A program made the position numbers and the translations under genes. The notes beneath the pieces were generated by a model. The model did no database searches. It was given only the letters and a program-made list of their open reading frames with translations, and was not told the DNA's origin. DNA of 44,946 nt, from assembly GCA_015478655.1 (NCBI GenBank), contig JADMIJ010000029.1:1-44946 (forward strand). The letters run 5' to 3'. Positions 26,518 through 34,900 of the stretch are shown one piece after another. This DNA is from Acidimicrobiales bacterium. Lineage in GTDB: Bacteria > Actinomycetota > Acidimicrobiia > Acidimicrobiales > RAAP-2. Each line of letters begins with the position of its first letter. Within the stretch, counting starts at the first letter, position 1.

Positions 26518-28098
26518 TCAGCGCCTCGCTCCTCGGTCCGGACCGGATCGCATCCCCGCCCGTGCGACATCGGTCGGTCTTCCGGCTGTGATCAGAGACC
26601 CGGCCACCACCGCGGCCGCGATCAGGATCCCGGACGCCCAGGCCGCACTGACGGCGTAGCCGTGGACGAGGGCGTCGGCCTGCACGAGTGGGCCCCCGGG
26701 ATGGGAGACCAGGTAGCTTGCCGTGGCGCTGGCGGCGATGGTGTTGAGCAGTGCCACACCCAGCGAGGCTCCGACCTGTTGGGCGGTGTTGGCGGTGGCA
26801 GAGGCCACACCGCCGTCCCGATTGCTCACTCCGCTGGTGGCGGTGCTGATGGCGGGCACGAACACGCAACCCATTCCCAATCCGAGCAGCACTTCAGCGG
26901 GCAGGACGTGGGCCAGGTAGCCGGCACGGAGGCCGACCTGGGTGAGCAGGGCCATGCCCGCCGCCGCCACCAGAAATCCGGGAACGATCAGGAGGCGGGG
27001 CGGGAGGCGCGGGACCATCCTGCGGGCAACGATCATGGAACCGGCCAGGACGGCTGCTGACATGGGCAGGAAGGCAATACCGGCACGGGCGGGTGAGTAG
27101 CCGAGCACCACCTGGAAGTAGGAACTGAGCAGCAGGAACAGGCCGTACATTCCTATGACGGCCAGGGCCACCGCCAGGTACGAGCCGCCGCGGTTGCGAT
27201 CGAGGACGATGCGCAGGGGCAGCAGCGGACTCTCGACCCGGGACTCGATGGCGCCGAACACGATCAAGAGCGCGAGGCCGCAACCAATGGCCGTCAGGAC
27301 GACGCCTGAACGCCAGCCCTTCGAGGCCGCCTCGCTCAAGCCGTAGACCAGGGCCACCAGGCCGCCCGTGACCGACAGGACGCCGGCGAGGTCGAAACGG
27401 GCCTTCATCTGGGCGGGGATGTCCTTCAGGTAGACCCATCCGCCCACGAACGTGCCCGCGGCGATCGGCACATTGACCAGGAGGCACCAGCGCCAGTCCA
27501 CGTACTCGGTGAGGACGCCGCCGAGCAGCAGTCCGAGCACGCCCCCGGTTCCGGCGATGGCCCCGAACACGGCGAATGCCTTGGCCCGGTCACGGGGCTC
27601 GGTGAAGGTGAGCGCCAGCAACGAGAGCACGGTCGGGGCCAGCAAGGCCGCGAACGCACCTTGGGCCGCCCGGGCGGCCACGAGGGCGCCGAAGCCGGGC
27701 GCGGCTCCTCCGGCGGCCGATGCCGCCGCGAACCCGACGAGCCCGACGAGGAAGGTGCGCTTGCGCCCCAAGGTGTCGGCCAGCCGGCCGCCCAGGAGCA
27801 ACAGGGAACCGAAGGCCAGGGTGTAGGCGGTGATCACCCACTGGCGCTGCTGGTAGGAGATGTGCAAGGAGTGCTGCGCCGAGGGCAGTGCGATGTTGAT
27901 GATGGTGGCGCCGAGCGCCACCATCAACTGGGCCAGGGAGACGAACACCAGCGCCATCCAGCGCCGAGGATCCTCCGACGTCGGGTGCGATCCCACGGCT
28001 CCTGGGGCCGCCACTGCGCCCCGGCCGGCGCCGGCGCCGGCTCGTTCGGCGATGGCTTCGGTGGGCTCGACCGTAACTTGGCTGGGGTTGCGTTCCAC
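26518..28098 (-). CDS. MFS drug-resistance-type transporter, DHA2 (14-TM) family
   Basis: 526 residues from GTG 28098. After a 45-residue hydrophilic Ala/Gly-rich tail comes a 14-helix MFS core: VALGATIINIALPSAQHSL (motif D1 region with the DHA2 ALPS signature), GGRLADTLGRKRTF (motif A), RAAQGAFAALLAPTVLSL (motif B) and GAIAGTGGVLGLLLGGVLTEYVDWRW (motif C, the antiporter motif). The last pair of helices contains AQQVGASLGVALLNTI. Such proteins export hydrophobic or cationic compounds by proton antiport. It is divergent from a MarR regulator and its promoter carries the presumed operator, so it is most likely derepressed by its own substrate. Confidence 0.92.
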   Translation of the reverse strand: MERNPSQVTVEPTEAIAERAGAGAGRGAVAAPGAVGSHPTSEDPRRWMALVFVSLAQLMVALGATIINIALPSAQHSLHISYQQRQWVITAYTLAFGSLLLLGGRLADTLGRKRTFLVGLVGFAAASAAGGAAPGFGALVAARAAQGAFAALLAPTVLSLLALTFTEPRDRAKAFAVFGAIAGTGGVLGLLLGGVLTEYVDWRWCLLVNVPIAAGTFVGGWVYLKDIPAQMKARFDLAGVLSVTGGLVALVYGLSEAASKGWRSGVVLTAIGCGLALLIVFGAIESRVESPLLPLRIVLDRNRGGSYLAVALAVIGMYGLFLLLSSYFQVVLGYSPARAGIAFLPMSAAVLAGSMIVARRMVPRLPPRLLIVPGFLVAAAGMALLTQVGLRAGYLAHVLPAEVLLGLGMGCVFVPAISTATSGVSNRDGGVASATANTAQQVGASLGVALLNTIAASATASYLVSHPGGPLVQADALVHGYAVSAAWASGILIAAAVVAGSLITAGRPTDVARAGMRSGPDRGARR

Positions 28099-28105
28099 GG
28101 GAACA

Positions 28106-28134
28106 AATTTAGACCACTAAACATTAGATGTCAA
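28106..28134 (-). promoter_or_regulatory. MFS gene promoter with an embedded MarR-type operator
   Basis: On the minus strand TTGACA (28129-28134), a 17-bp spacer and TAAATT (28106-28111), then seven bases to GTG 28098. The inverted repeat TTTAG-ACCA-CTAAA (28108-28121) lies over the -10 box and spacer. A bound repressor would block RNA polymerase. The region is AT-rich compared with its surroundings. Confidence 0.72.
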
Positions 28135-28159
28135 AGGCTATTATGTCGATGCGTTCTGG

Positions 28160-28171
28160 TAGGCTGACCGC
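28160..28171 (+). promoter_or_regulatory. Leaderless -10 box of the marR gene
   Basis: TAGGCT (28160-28165), six bases, then ATG 28172. An alternative TATTAT at 28139-28144 would give a 20-base leader. The MarR-type operator at 28108-28121 is close enough for autoregulation. Confidence 0.4.
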
Positions 28172-28645
28172 ATGGCAGCCCCTCCCCGGTCACCGATCGG
28201 CCTCCAACTGGCGCGTGCGTCCAAGGTGGTGAGCGGCGCCTTCGACGACGCCCTGGCCGCCGCCGGCGGTTCACTCCCCGTGTGGCTGGTCCTCCTCTCC
28301 CTCAAGACCCGGCAGCCCGACAATCAGCGTGAACTGGCCGAGGCCGTCGGCATCCAAGAGGCGACGCTCACCCACCACCTGAACGCCATGGCCGCGCAGG
28401 GACTGCTCACCCGTGAGCGCGATCCCGCCAACCGTCGAGTCCACCAGGTCAGGCTCACCGGGCGGGGTGAGGACGTGTTCCTCCGGCTTCGCACCGCGGC
28501 CGTCGAGTTCGACCGACGGCTGCGCGGCGGCATCCCTGACGGGGAGCTGGAGGAGCTGGACCGGATTCTCCAACGGCTGTCGGCGAATGTGAGCGAACAG
28601 GCGAATGACACCGAACAGGGTGGTGCAGGAGGACTCCCCCGCTGA
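28172..28645 (+). CDS. MarR-family transcriptional regulator
   Basis: 157 residues from ATG 28172. The winged-helix core is LARASKVVSGAFDDALAAAGGSLPVWLVLLSL, then the HTH NQRELAEAVGIQEATLTHHLNAMAAQGLLTRERDPANRRVHQVRLTGRGEDV (DxxNRR wing). The C-terminal helix (EELDRILQRL) forms the dimer. Divergent to the MFS gene with a 5-4-5 inverted repeat in the 73-bp spacer, so it probably represses the pump and itself. The inducer is unknown. The product ends with a Gly-rich tail. Confidence 0.9.
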   Translation: MAAPPRSPIGLQLARASKVVSGAFDDALAAAGGSLPVWLVLLSLKTRQPDNQRELAEAVGIQEATLTHHLNAMAAQGLLTRERDPANRRVHQVRLTGRGEDVFLRLRTAAVEFDRRLRGGIPDGELEELDRILQRLSANVSEQANDTEQGGAGGLPR

Positions 28646-28724
28646 ACCCGTGACGGAGTGACGGGGCCCGAATCGCCGAGTACTCCCTCGGTTGCGGAGA
28701 TGTTCCCGCCAGGGTGGCCTGGCA

Positions 28725-28754
28725 TACTCTCGGGCCGTGGGGACATCTCCGTGA
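28725..28754 (+). promoter_or_regulatory. -10 box and five-codon leaderless mini-ORF before the amidohydrolase gene
   Basis: TACTCT (28725-28730), six bases, then GTG 28737 opening a five-codon frame (MGTSP) that stops at 28752-28754. The stop overlaps the GTG at 28751 as GTGA. With that promoter, in-frame upstream starts would lie outside the transcript. Confidence 0.45.
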
Positions 28755-29947
28755 ACATCGCCACCCGGCGGGACACCCTGCTCCCGGACCCCGTCCCGCG
28801 GCCGGTCCAGTTCACGGTGATCTCCGTCGACGATCACCTGGTCGAGCCCCCGGACATGTTCGAGGGTCGCCTCCCCCGCCGATTCGCCGATCGGGCGCCC
28901 AAGGTCATCGAGAACTCGAAGGGCCACCAGCTCTGGGAGTTCGACGGCCACCGGTACTCCCAGGTGGGGATGAACGCGGTGGCGGGGCGGCGGCCCGAGT
29001 GCGTCACGTTGGAGCCCACCCGGTTCGAGGACATGCGGCGCGGCTGCTGGGACATCGACGCCCGCATCGCCGACATGGACCTCAACGGGGTGTGGGCGTC
29101 ACTCAATTTCCCTTCCATGATCACCGGGTTCTCGGGAAGGGTCTTCTCCGGGGCCAGCGACCCCGAGCTGGGTCTGGCCGTGACGCGGGCCTGGAACGAC
29201 TGGCTCTACGAAGCCTGGTGGCAGCCCTACCCTGACCGGATCATCCCGGGCGGGATCACCTTTTTGTCCGACCCTGAACACGGGGCGGCGGAGATTCGAC
29301 GCAACGCCGAGCGGGGGTTCCGATCGGTCACCCTCCCCGAGCGCCCGCACCGGATCGATCTGCCCAGCCTGTTTTCGGGCTATTGGGATCCGATCATCGC
29401 CGCCTGCGAGGACACCGACACGGTCATCTCCCTCCATGTCGGATCCTCCGGGATGCCCGACATGCCTCCGGACAGCCCGCTGGTGGCGCTCGGCGCCACA
29501 TTGTTCGGCCAGATGTCGCTGACAGCCTGTGCCGAGTGGCTGTGGTCGGGCTTGCCGGTGCGCTATCCCAAGGTCAAGATCGCCATGAGCGAGGGGGGCA
29601 TCGGCTGGGTGGCGATGCTGCTCGACCGCCTCGACAACATCGTGGACCGTTCGGGGTACGGCCGGGACTACGACGCCTCGGGCCTGCTCCCCGCCCAGGT
29701 GCTGGAGCGGAACTTCTGGTTCTGCACCATCGACGACCCCTCGACCATCGAGACGCGCCACCGCATCGGTGTCGACCACATCATGGTGGAGGTGGACTAC
29801 CCCCACGGCGATTCGACCTGGCCCGACACCCAGGCGGTCATCCAACGCTGTTGGGGGCATCTGCCCGTGGAGGACCTGCGGAAGATGACCCACCAGAACG
29901 CGGCGCGGCTCTACCGCTGGCCCCTCCCCGCCACCGTGGTGCCGTGA
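28751..29947 (+). CDS. Amidohydrolase-family (Amidohydro_2) metalloenzyme
   Basis: 398 residues from GTG 28751, chosen because the promoter and mini-ORF point to it. SVDDHLVEPPDMF carries the first metal motif of the family (DxHxxEP). SLHVGSSGMPDM supplies a later His, and EVDYPHGDSTWPDT the last Asp. RYPKVKIAMSEGGIGWVAMLLDRLD and RHRIGVDHIMVEVD are typical of the decarboxylase-like Amidohydro_2 group (ACMSD/LigW-like). Decarboxylation or hydrolysis of a cyclic or aromatic acid is expected. It is translationally coupled to a class II aldolase-like gene, so the two likely act in one degradative route. Confidence 0.85.
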   Translation: MNIATRRDTLLPDPVPRPVQFTVISVDDHLVEPPDMFEGRLPRRFADRAPKVIENSKGHQLWEFDGHRYSQVGMNAVAGRRPECVTLEPTRFEDMRRGCWDIDARIADMDLNGVWASLNFPSMITGFSGRVFSGASDPELGLAVTRAWNDWLYEAWWQPYPDRIIPGGITFLSDPEHGAAEIRRNAERGFRSVTLPERPHRIDLPSLFSGYWDPIIAACEDTDTVISLHVGSSGMPDMPPDSPLVALGATLFGQMSLTACAEWLWSGLPVRYPKVKIAMSEGGIGWVAMLLDRLDNIVDRSGYGRDYDASGLLPAQVLERNFWFCTIDDPSTIETRHRIGVDHIMVEVDYPHGDSTWPDTQAVIQRCWGHLPVEDLRKMTHQNAARLYRWPLPATVVP

Positions 29948-30690
29948 TCGGGGTGATGCACACCCCCACCCGTGGCTCGTTGCTCCCCGACCTGACCCCT
30001 CGACAGGAGCTCGTCCTCCTGGCGCGCACGCTGTGGCACGAAGGCTACGACGATCACCTGGCCGGGCACATCACCTACCGTCAGCCCGACGGGACGCTCC
30101 TGTGCAACCCGTGGCTGCTGCTGTGGGAGGAGCTCCGGCCAGAGGACGTCCTGGTGATCGACCCCGACGGCAACGTGTTGGAGGGCGACTGGCCGGTGCC
30201 GCTGGGGATTCCCTTGCACCTCGAGCTCCACCGGCAGCGCCATGACGTGGTCGTGGCCGTCCACAGCCACCCTCGCTACGCCACCGTCTGGGCCGATCTG
30301 GCCCGGATTCCGGGATGCTACGACCAGAGCTCGGCACTGGGGGGAGGCGAGCTGGTCATCGTGGACGAGTACGACGGGCCGGTCGACCGCCGGGAAAGCG
30401 CGGCCCGGGCGGTCGCATCCATGGGCGCGGCGGACATGGCGCTCCTGGTCAACCACGGCGTGTTCGTGACGGCCGGGAGCATTCGCGCCGCCCACCAGCG
30501 CGCCGTGGCCCTCGAGTACCGGAGCCGGCGGGCCTGGCACGTGGAAGCGTTGGGGGCGGGACGAGAGCTCCCCGACCCCGCCCGGTCATTCTTCCGGAGG
30601 TCCGACGGCGAGGGATTCATCGGCTTCTTCGAGGCCATGGCCCGGCGAGAGCTCAGGCGCGACCCGACCCTGCTCGATCCGGCCCGTTAG
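29944..30690 (+). CDS. Class II aldolase/adducin-family protein
   Basis: 248 residues from GTG 29944, sharing GTGA with the stop of the amidohydrolase gene. ATG 29956 is an alternative. The zinc-binding motif HSHPRYATVW (HxH) and NHGVFVTAGSIRAAH, with the third His, are present. EGYDDHLAGHITYR and LLCNPWLLLWEELRPEDVLVID match the family start. The family catalyses retro-aldol or decarboxylation steps, for example fuculose-phosphate aldolase. This branch is usually found in catabolic clusters with amidohydrolases rather than sugar pathways. It is convergent with the epoxide hydrolase gene. Confidence 0.85.
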   Translation: MIGVMHTPTRGSLLPDLTPRQELVLLARTLWHEGYDDHLAGHITYRQPDGTLLCNPWLLLWEELRPEDVLVIDPDGNVLEGDWPVPLGIPLHLELHRQRHDVVVAVHSHPRYATVWADLARIPGCYDQSSALGGGELVIVDEYDGPVDRRESAARAVASMGAADMALLVNHGVFVTAGSIRAAHQRAVALEYRSRRAWHVEALGAGRELPDPARSFFRRSDGEGFIGFFEAMARRELRRDPTLLDPAR

Positions 30691-30739
30691 GCCGGATGTC
30701 CGGGTCGGCTGCCCTTCGGCCCTGGCGAGGCGGCGGCGG

Positions 30740-31714
30740 TCAACCCACCGAGGAGTGGAAGGCCAGGAGGGCGGCGTTGGTCACCTCGGGCCGTTCCTGT
30801 TGTACCCAATGCCCGGCTCCGTCGACGGTGGTCGCCCCCCGGAAGTCAGGCAGCGCGGCAGCCATCTCCTCGGCCGCGCCCGGCATCATGAGGGCGACCG
30901 GGTCCAGGGAGCCGGTCAGGAACCCGACGGGCATGGCCAGCGTCGAGGCCGGGATGTCCTTGCCCCGCTCCCAGTTGGCGTCGATGTTCCGATAGAAGCT
31001 CAAGGGGCCGAAGAAGCCCGTTTCGGCGAAGGCCCTGGCGTAGACGTCGACGTCCGCTTCGGTGAGCCAGCCCGGCAGCTGCTCGGGCGCCGGGGCCAGG
31101 ATGTCGAGAAAGCCGGTCCCCTGGCGCGGGGCGTCCACCAGCGCCTCGCCGGTCGCCATGCCCTCACCGCCGGCGGCGTACAACATGGTGCGCAAGAAGG
31201 TGCGCGGATCGGCTTCGAGCTCCGCCTCGGCCGGTCCGACCTCCTGGAAGTAGAGCATGTAGAAGAATTTGTCGGCGAAGATCGCCTCGAAGATCTCGGT
31301 GGGCCGGGCCGGCGACTGGCTGAAGGGCACGCTCAGGTTGTAGATCGACGCCACCCGGTCGGGGTGGAGCTTTCCCATCTCCCAGACCAGCATGGCGCCC
31401 CAGTCATGCCCCACGAAAGCGGCCTGCCGGTAGCCGAAATGGTCGAGCAGACCGCACAGGTCCGCCGTCAGCCTGTCCGACCCGTAGGCAGCCACGTCAC
31501 CCGAGGGGTGACTGCTCCGGCCGTAGCCCCGGAGATCGAGCGCCAGGGCGCGGTACCCGGCTTCGCCCAGCACCGGGAGCTGGTGGCGCCAGGAGTACCA
31601 GAGCTCGGGGAAGCCGTGGCACAGGATCACGGGTGGGCCGTCTTCCGGCCCGCAGGAGGCGACGTGCAGGTCGATCCCGTTGGCCCCGATTTGTTGGTGT
31701 CGGATCTCAGACAT
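30740..31714 (-). CDS. Epoxide hydrolase, alpha/beta-hydrolase type (EphA-like)
   Basis: 324 residues from ATG 31714, overlapping the monooxygenase stop by 8 bp (ATGTCTGA). Features of soluble epoxide hydrolases are HGFPELWYSWRHQ (oxyanion loop), GHDWGAMLVW (nucleophile Asp), cap-domain tyrosines (near FFYMLYF and LSFYRNI) and GAGHWVQQERPEV (catalytic His). The acid is probably D in GSLDPVAL. It would open an epoxide to a diol by way of a covalent alkyl-enzyme. As the last gene of an operon with a flavin monooxygenase and a dehydrogenase, it likely acts on the epoxide made by the monooxygenase. Confidence 0.9.
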   Translation of the reverse strand: MSEIRHQQIGANGIDLHVASCGPEDGPPVILCHGFPELWYSWRHQLPVLGEAGYRALALDLRGYGRSSHPSGDVAAYGSDRLTADLCGLLDHFGYRQAAFVGHDWGAMLVWEMGKLHPDRVASIYNLSVPFSQSPARPTEIFEAIFADKFFYMLYFQEVGPAEAELEADPRTFLRTMLYAAGGEGMATGEALVDAPRQGTGFLDILAPAPEQLPGWLTEADVDVYARAFAETGFFGPLSFYRNIDANWERGKDIPASTLAMPVGFLTGSLDPVALMMPGAAEEMAAALPDFRGATTVDGAGHWVQQERPEVTNAALLAFHSSVG

Positions 31715-32897
31715 TGGCTGCCTTCTGCTCCTTCTCCTCCTGATGCTTCTCGATGGCGGACATCACCGCGGCACCGGCCGCGCCGATGAATTCGGGCCGG
31801 TTGTCGGCCGCCCAGTCCCGGCTGGCCGTGAGGGTCCGGGATGACCCCTGGAACTCCGGTGCCACGTAGCGGGCAATCAGCTCATAGGAGTGACGCGTGG
31901 CGGCCGTGTCGGCCCACTCGTGTCCCATGAGCAGGAAGGTTCCGAACCCCTTGGACTGCTTGCGCAGCCGCTCGACCTGGGTGATCGCGTCCTCGACCGT
32001 CCCGATGACGGCGAAGCCCGAGGCGTTGAGGGCGTCGACCAGCGATTCGTGGTTCGTGGTGTCGGGAGCCAGTGGTAGGGCCGCCACTCGTTGGAAGTAG
32101 TCGACCCACTCGGCCAGGCCGAACCCCACGTCCTCGATGGCCTGCTCCTTGGTGTCGGCAATGTGGACCGGACCCACCAGGCGCCACTTGCTGCGGTCGA
32201 CGGTCGTCCCGAACTCGGCTGCCCGCTCTTCCATGACATCCCAGTGGGCGCCGAGGATGTCGAACCCCCCGGCCGAGGTGGCCCCGATGGAGAGGAGGCT
32301 GCAACCGAAGCGACCGGCGGCCCGCGGGCCCGCCGGCGAAATCTGGGCCGCCACCGCGACCTCGGGGAAGGGGCGCTGGTATGGCCGCATCTGCAAACGG
32401 GCCTTGACCAACTTGAACCAGTCCGTCTCGTAACTCACCGGCTCGTCCCCGGCGAAGAGCAGGAGGATCGCCTCCAGCGACTCTTCCATCATGTCCCGCT
32501 GCTTGGCCGGGTCGATACCCATCATGAAGGCGTCCGAGGGCAGGGCACCAGGTCCGACGCCGACCATGAGCCTGCCCCGCGTGAGGTGGTCGAGCAGGAC
32601 CAGTCGGTCGGCCAGCATGAACGGGTGGTGGTAGGGCAACGACGACACCCCCGTGCCCAGGCGGATGTGCCGGGTGCGCTGCGCGGCGGCGGCGATGAAG
32701 ACCTCGGGCGAGGCGATGATCTCGTAGCCGGCCGAATGGTGCTCACCGAACCAGGCCTCGTCGAAGCCCAGTTCGTCCAGGTGCTCGATCAGTTGCAGAT
32801 CGCGCTCCAGCGCCAGTGTCGGGTTCTGGCCCACCGGATGGAACGGGGCCAGGAAGATCCCGAATTTCAGGTGGTCAGCGGCATCCAGGCTCGTCAT
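31707..32897 (-). CDS. LLM-class flavin monooxygenase, limonene 1,2-monooxygenase (LimB)-like
   Basis: 396 residues from ATG 32897, preceded by GAGAGGAAG. The first 100 residues, including FGIFLAPFHPVGQNPTLAL, WFGEHHSAGYEIIASPEVF and LGTGVSSLPYHHPFMLADR, closely follow Rhodococcus LimB as I recall it. The TIM barrel ends with RYVAPEFQGS and a lysine/glutamate-rich tail. LimB epoxidises a cyclic alkene with FADH2 or FMNH2 and O2. The neighbouring epoxide hydrolase fits as the next step, so a terpene or other cyclic alkene is the probable substrate, but the exact compound is not known. No flavin reductase is adjacent. Confidence 0.85.
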   Translation of the reverse strand: MTSLDAADHLKFGIFLAPFHPVGQNPTLALERDLQLIEHLDELGFDEAWFGEHHSAGYEIIASPEVFIAAAAQRTRHIRLGTGVSSLPYHHPFMLADRLVLLDHLTRGRLMVGVGPGALPSDAFMMGIDPAKQRDMMEESLEAILLLFAGDEPVSYETDWFKLVKARLQMRPYQRPFPEVAVAAQISPAGPRAAGRFGCSLLSIGATSAGGFDILGAHWDVMEERAAEFGTTVDRSKWRLVGPVHIADTKEQAIEDVGFGLAEWVDYFQRVAALPLAPDTTNHESLVDALNASGFAVIGTVEDAITQVERLRKQSKGFGTFLLMGHEWADTAATRHSYELIARYVAPEFQGSSRTLTASRDWAADNRPEFIGAAGAAVMSAIEKHQEEKEQKAANV

Positions 32898-32916
32898 GCA
32901 GACATCTTCCTCTCGT

Positions 32917-33984
32917 TCACGGTTTCACCAGAATTTTCCCATGGTCTCCCGGGGTGCGCAGGGTCTCGAAGGCGCCGGGCGCGCCACCCAGGTCGACCGA
33001 CGACGTGACCAGCAGATCGGCGCCGGGCACACCGCTTCCCAGCCGGTCCAAGGTGGCGGCGAACTCGGCCGGGGTGTAGCCGAAGGAGAACCGGAACTCG
33101 ATCTCCTTGGTCACCGCCATGAAGGGCTCGATGGAGTCCTCGTGCATGCACACCCCGACCACCACGATGCGACTGCGGGGTGGCGCGTCTGCGATCAGGG
33201 ATTGCAGCATGCCGGGCACCCCCACCGCCTCGAAGATCACCGGGTCCTTGGTCTCGCCGCCGAACATCGAGGCCGCGGCCCGCTCCATGATCGTCGCCGG
33301 TACTCCGAGGTCGCTCCAGCGGTCGTGCGGTGACCCCACGGCCGGGTCGAGAACGTCGTCGGCGCCGAAGGCCTCCGCCAGCTGGCGTCGGGCGGGCGAG
33401 AAGTCGGCGGCCAGAACGGGGCCGTGCCCCCTGGCCCTGAGGGCGGCGATGACCGCCAGTCCCACCGGCCCGCACCCGACCACCAGGCACGGCTGCCCCG
33501 GCAGGAGACCGGACAGGCCGACCGCATGCTCGCCCACGGCCAACGGCTCGGTCAGGGCGGCCACGTTCGTCTCCAGGGACTCCGGTACCGGAAGCAGGAG
33601 CATCTCCTGGAGCACCATGTGCTCAGCCAGTGCGCCCGGAAAGCGGTTCGAGTAGCCGATCTGCTCCACTCCGCTCGATCCGATGACGACGGGCACCGAG
33701 CACACCCTGGTCCCCACGGGCAACGTCTTGGCGGTGTCCGGGCCGTGCTCGACCACCTCGGCGCAGAACTCGTGGCCGAACACCGTGTCGAGCGAAGGAT
33801 CGAGCGCCGGCACGCCGATCCGGTCCATGAGCCCGGTGAAGTGGGCGAAGTCCGCCAGGGCATGGAGGTCGGAGCCGCAGATGCCGGCGGCCAGTGAGCG
33901 CACCACCACGTGGCCCGACCCCGCCGACGGGTCATCGACCACGCCCACGACCAGCTCTCCACCCCGGGTGACGGCAGCGCGCAT
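32917..33984 (-). CDS. Zinc-type medium-chain alcohol dehydrogenase
   Basis: 355 residues from ATG 33984. The catalytic-zinc ligands are C36 in GICGSD, H71/E72 in FGHEFCAEVV, and E in ALTEPLAVGEHAV. The nucleotide site is VVGCGPVGLAVIAAL with an acidic AADFSP end, suggesting NAD. The four-cysteine structural zinc lobe is missing (the region reads LPVGTRVCSVPVVIGSSG), as in several MDR subfamilies, and there is an insertion of about 25 residues between CGSD and GHE. It is first in an operon with the monooxygenase 19 bp on. It probably oxidises an alcohol or diol of the same route. Confidence 0.87.
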   Translation of the reverse strand: MRAAVTRGGELVVGVVDDPSAGSGHVVVRSLAAGICGSDLHALADFAHFTGLMDRIGVPALDPSLDTVFGHEFCAEVVEHGPDTAKTLPVGTRVCSVPVVIGSSGVEQIGYSNRFPGALAEHMVLQEMLLLPVPESLETNVAALTEPLAVGEHAVGLSGLLPGQPCLVVGCGPVGLAVIAALRARGHGPVLAADFSPARRQLAEAFGADDVLDPAVGSPHDRWSDLGVPATIMERAAASMFGGETKDPVIFEAVGVPGMLQSLIADAPPRSRIVVVGVCMHEDSIEPFMAVTKEIEFRFSFGYTPAEFAATLDRLGSGVPGADLLVTSSVDLGGAPGAFETLRTPGDHGKILVKP

Positions 33985-33997
33985 CGCTTCCCCTGCT

Positions 33998-34040
33998 CGG
34001 ACGGATCGACCGCCGTCCGGATCATCGCTACGTTTGCCCC
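33998..34040. promoter_or_regulatory. Inverted repeat in the shared promoter of the divergent catabolic operons
   Basis: CGGACGG (33998-34004), an 8-bp spacer and CCGTCCG (34013-34019) form a perfect repeat between the ADH and SDR starts, 13 bp before the ADH ATG. On the plus strand TACGTT (34029-34034) is a -10 box six bases before GTG 34041, with TCGACC (34006-34011) as -35, overlapping the repeat. A repressor there could control both operons. The TetR at 40046-40750 is the nearest plausible regulator, but no link is shown. Confidence 0.6.
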
Positions 34041-34898
34041 GTGAGTTTCACACAACCCGAAGTGAAGCGCCCTTTGGCGGGCAAGGTGGCCCTGGTGACC
34101 GGGGCGGCTCGGCCCCGGAGCATCGGGAGGGCGACCGCCCTGCAGCTGGCCCGCGACGGTGCGGACGTGGCCTGCCTCGACATTGCCCGGCCCTACCCGG
34201 ACGCCCCCGTTCACGGCACTGCAAGCCGTGACGACCTGGCGGATCTGGCCCAGGAGCTCTCGGCGCACGGCGCCAAGGTGGCTACTGCGGAGGCCGACGT
34301 CGCCGACGAGGGGGAGGTCGAGCGGGCGGTGGCTCGGGTCAGCGAGGAACTGGGCACGGTCACCCTGGTGGCCAACATCGCCGGAGGCAGCGGCCCGGGG
34401 TTTGGCCTGGGGCCTCTGCTCGACGTGCCCGCCGCCGAGTTCCGCCGCGTCCTGGACGTCAATGTCGTCGGCACCTGGTTGGTCTCCAAGGCCTGCGCCC
34501 GACGGATGATGGCGGCCGGAGAGCCCGGTCGGATCTGCAACGTCTCCAGCCAGGCCGGCAAGCGGGCCTTCCCCTTCCTCGGCGCCTATTGCACGGCCAA
34601 GGCCGGCGTCATCCTGCTGACCCAGACACTGGCCGCCGAGCTCGGGCCCAGCCGTATCTCCGTCAACGCCGTCTGCCCCGGCACCGTGGACACCGACCTG
34701 ATCAACAAGGACGCCATGTTCGAGAGCATCATGGGTGGCCCCGAGGGGCTGGCTTCCTTCGTCCAGCGGGAGATCCCGCTCGGCCGGCTGCAGACCGCCG
34801 AGGAGATCGCCGCCGCAATCTGCTGGCTGCTGTCGGACGATGCCCGGGGCGTCACCGGTGAGGCGTTGAACGTCAGCGCCGGGCAGACGATGGTGTAG
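34041..34898 (+). CDS. SDR-family oxidoreductase
   Basis: 285 residues from GTG 34041, in a leaderless setting (TACGTT plus six bases). The Rossmann motif TGAARPRSIG is extended (GxxxxxSIG), NIAGG follows, and S/Y/K lie in NVSSQAGKRAFPFLGAYCTAK. CLDIARPYPD after the second strand suggests NAD preference. The long loop between motif and helix occurs in cyclic-alcohol dehydrogenases. Divergent from the ADH-LimB-epoxide hydrolase operon, so it probably oxidises a hydroxyl made there. Two bases separate its stop from the next gene. Confidence 0.85.
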   Translation: MSFTQPEVKRPLAGKVALVTGAARPRSIGRATALQLARDGADVACLDIARPYPDAPVHGTASRDDLADLAQELSAHGAKVATAEADVADEGEVERAVARVSEELGTVTLVANIAGGSGPGFGLGPLLDVPAAEFRRVLDVNVVGTWLVSKACARRMMAAGEPGRICNVSSQAGKRAFPFLGAYCTAKAGVILLTQTLAAELGPSRISVNAVCPGTVDTDLINKDAMFESIMGGPEGLASFVQREIPLGRLQTAEEIAAAICWLLSDDARGVTGEALNVSAGQTMV

Positions 34899-34900
34899 CC

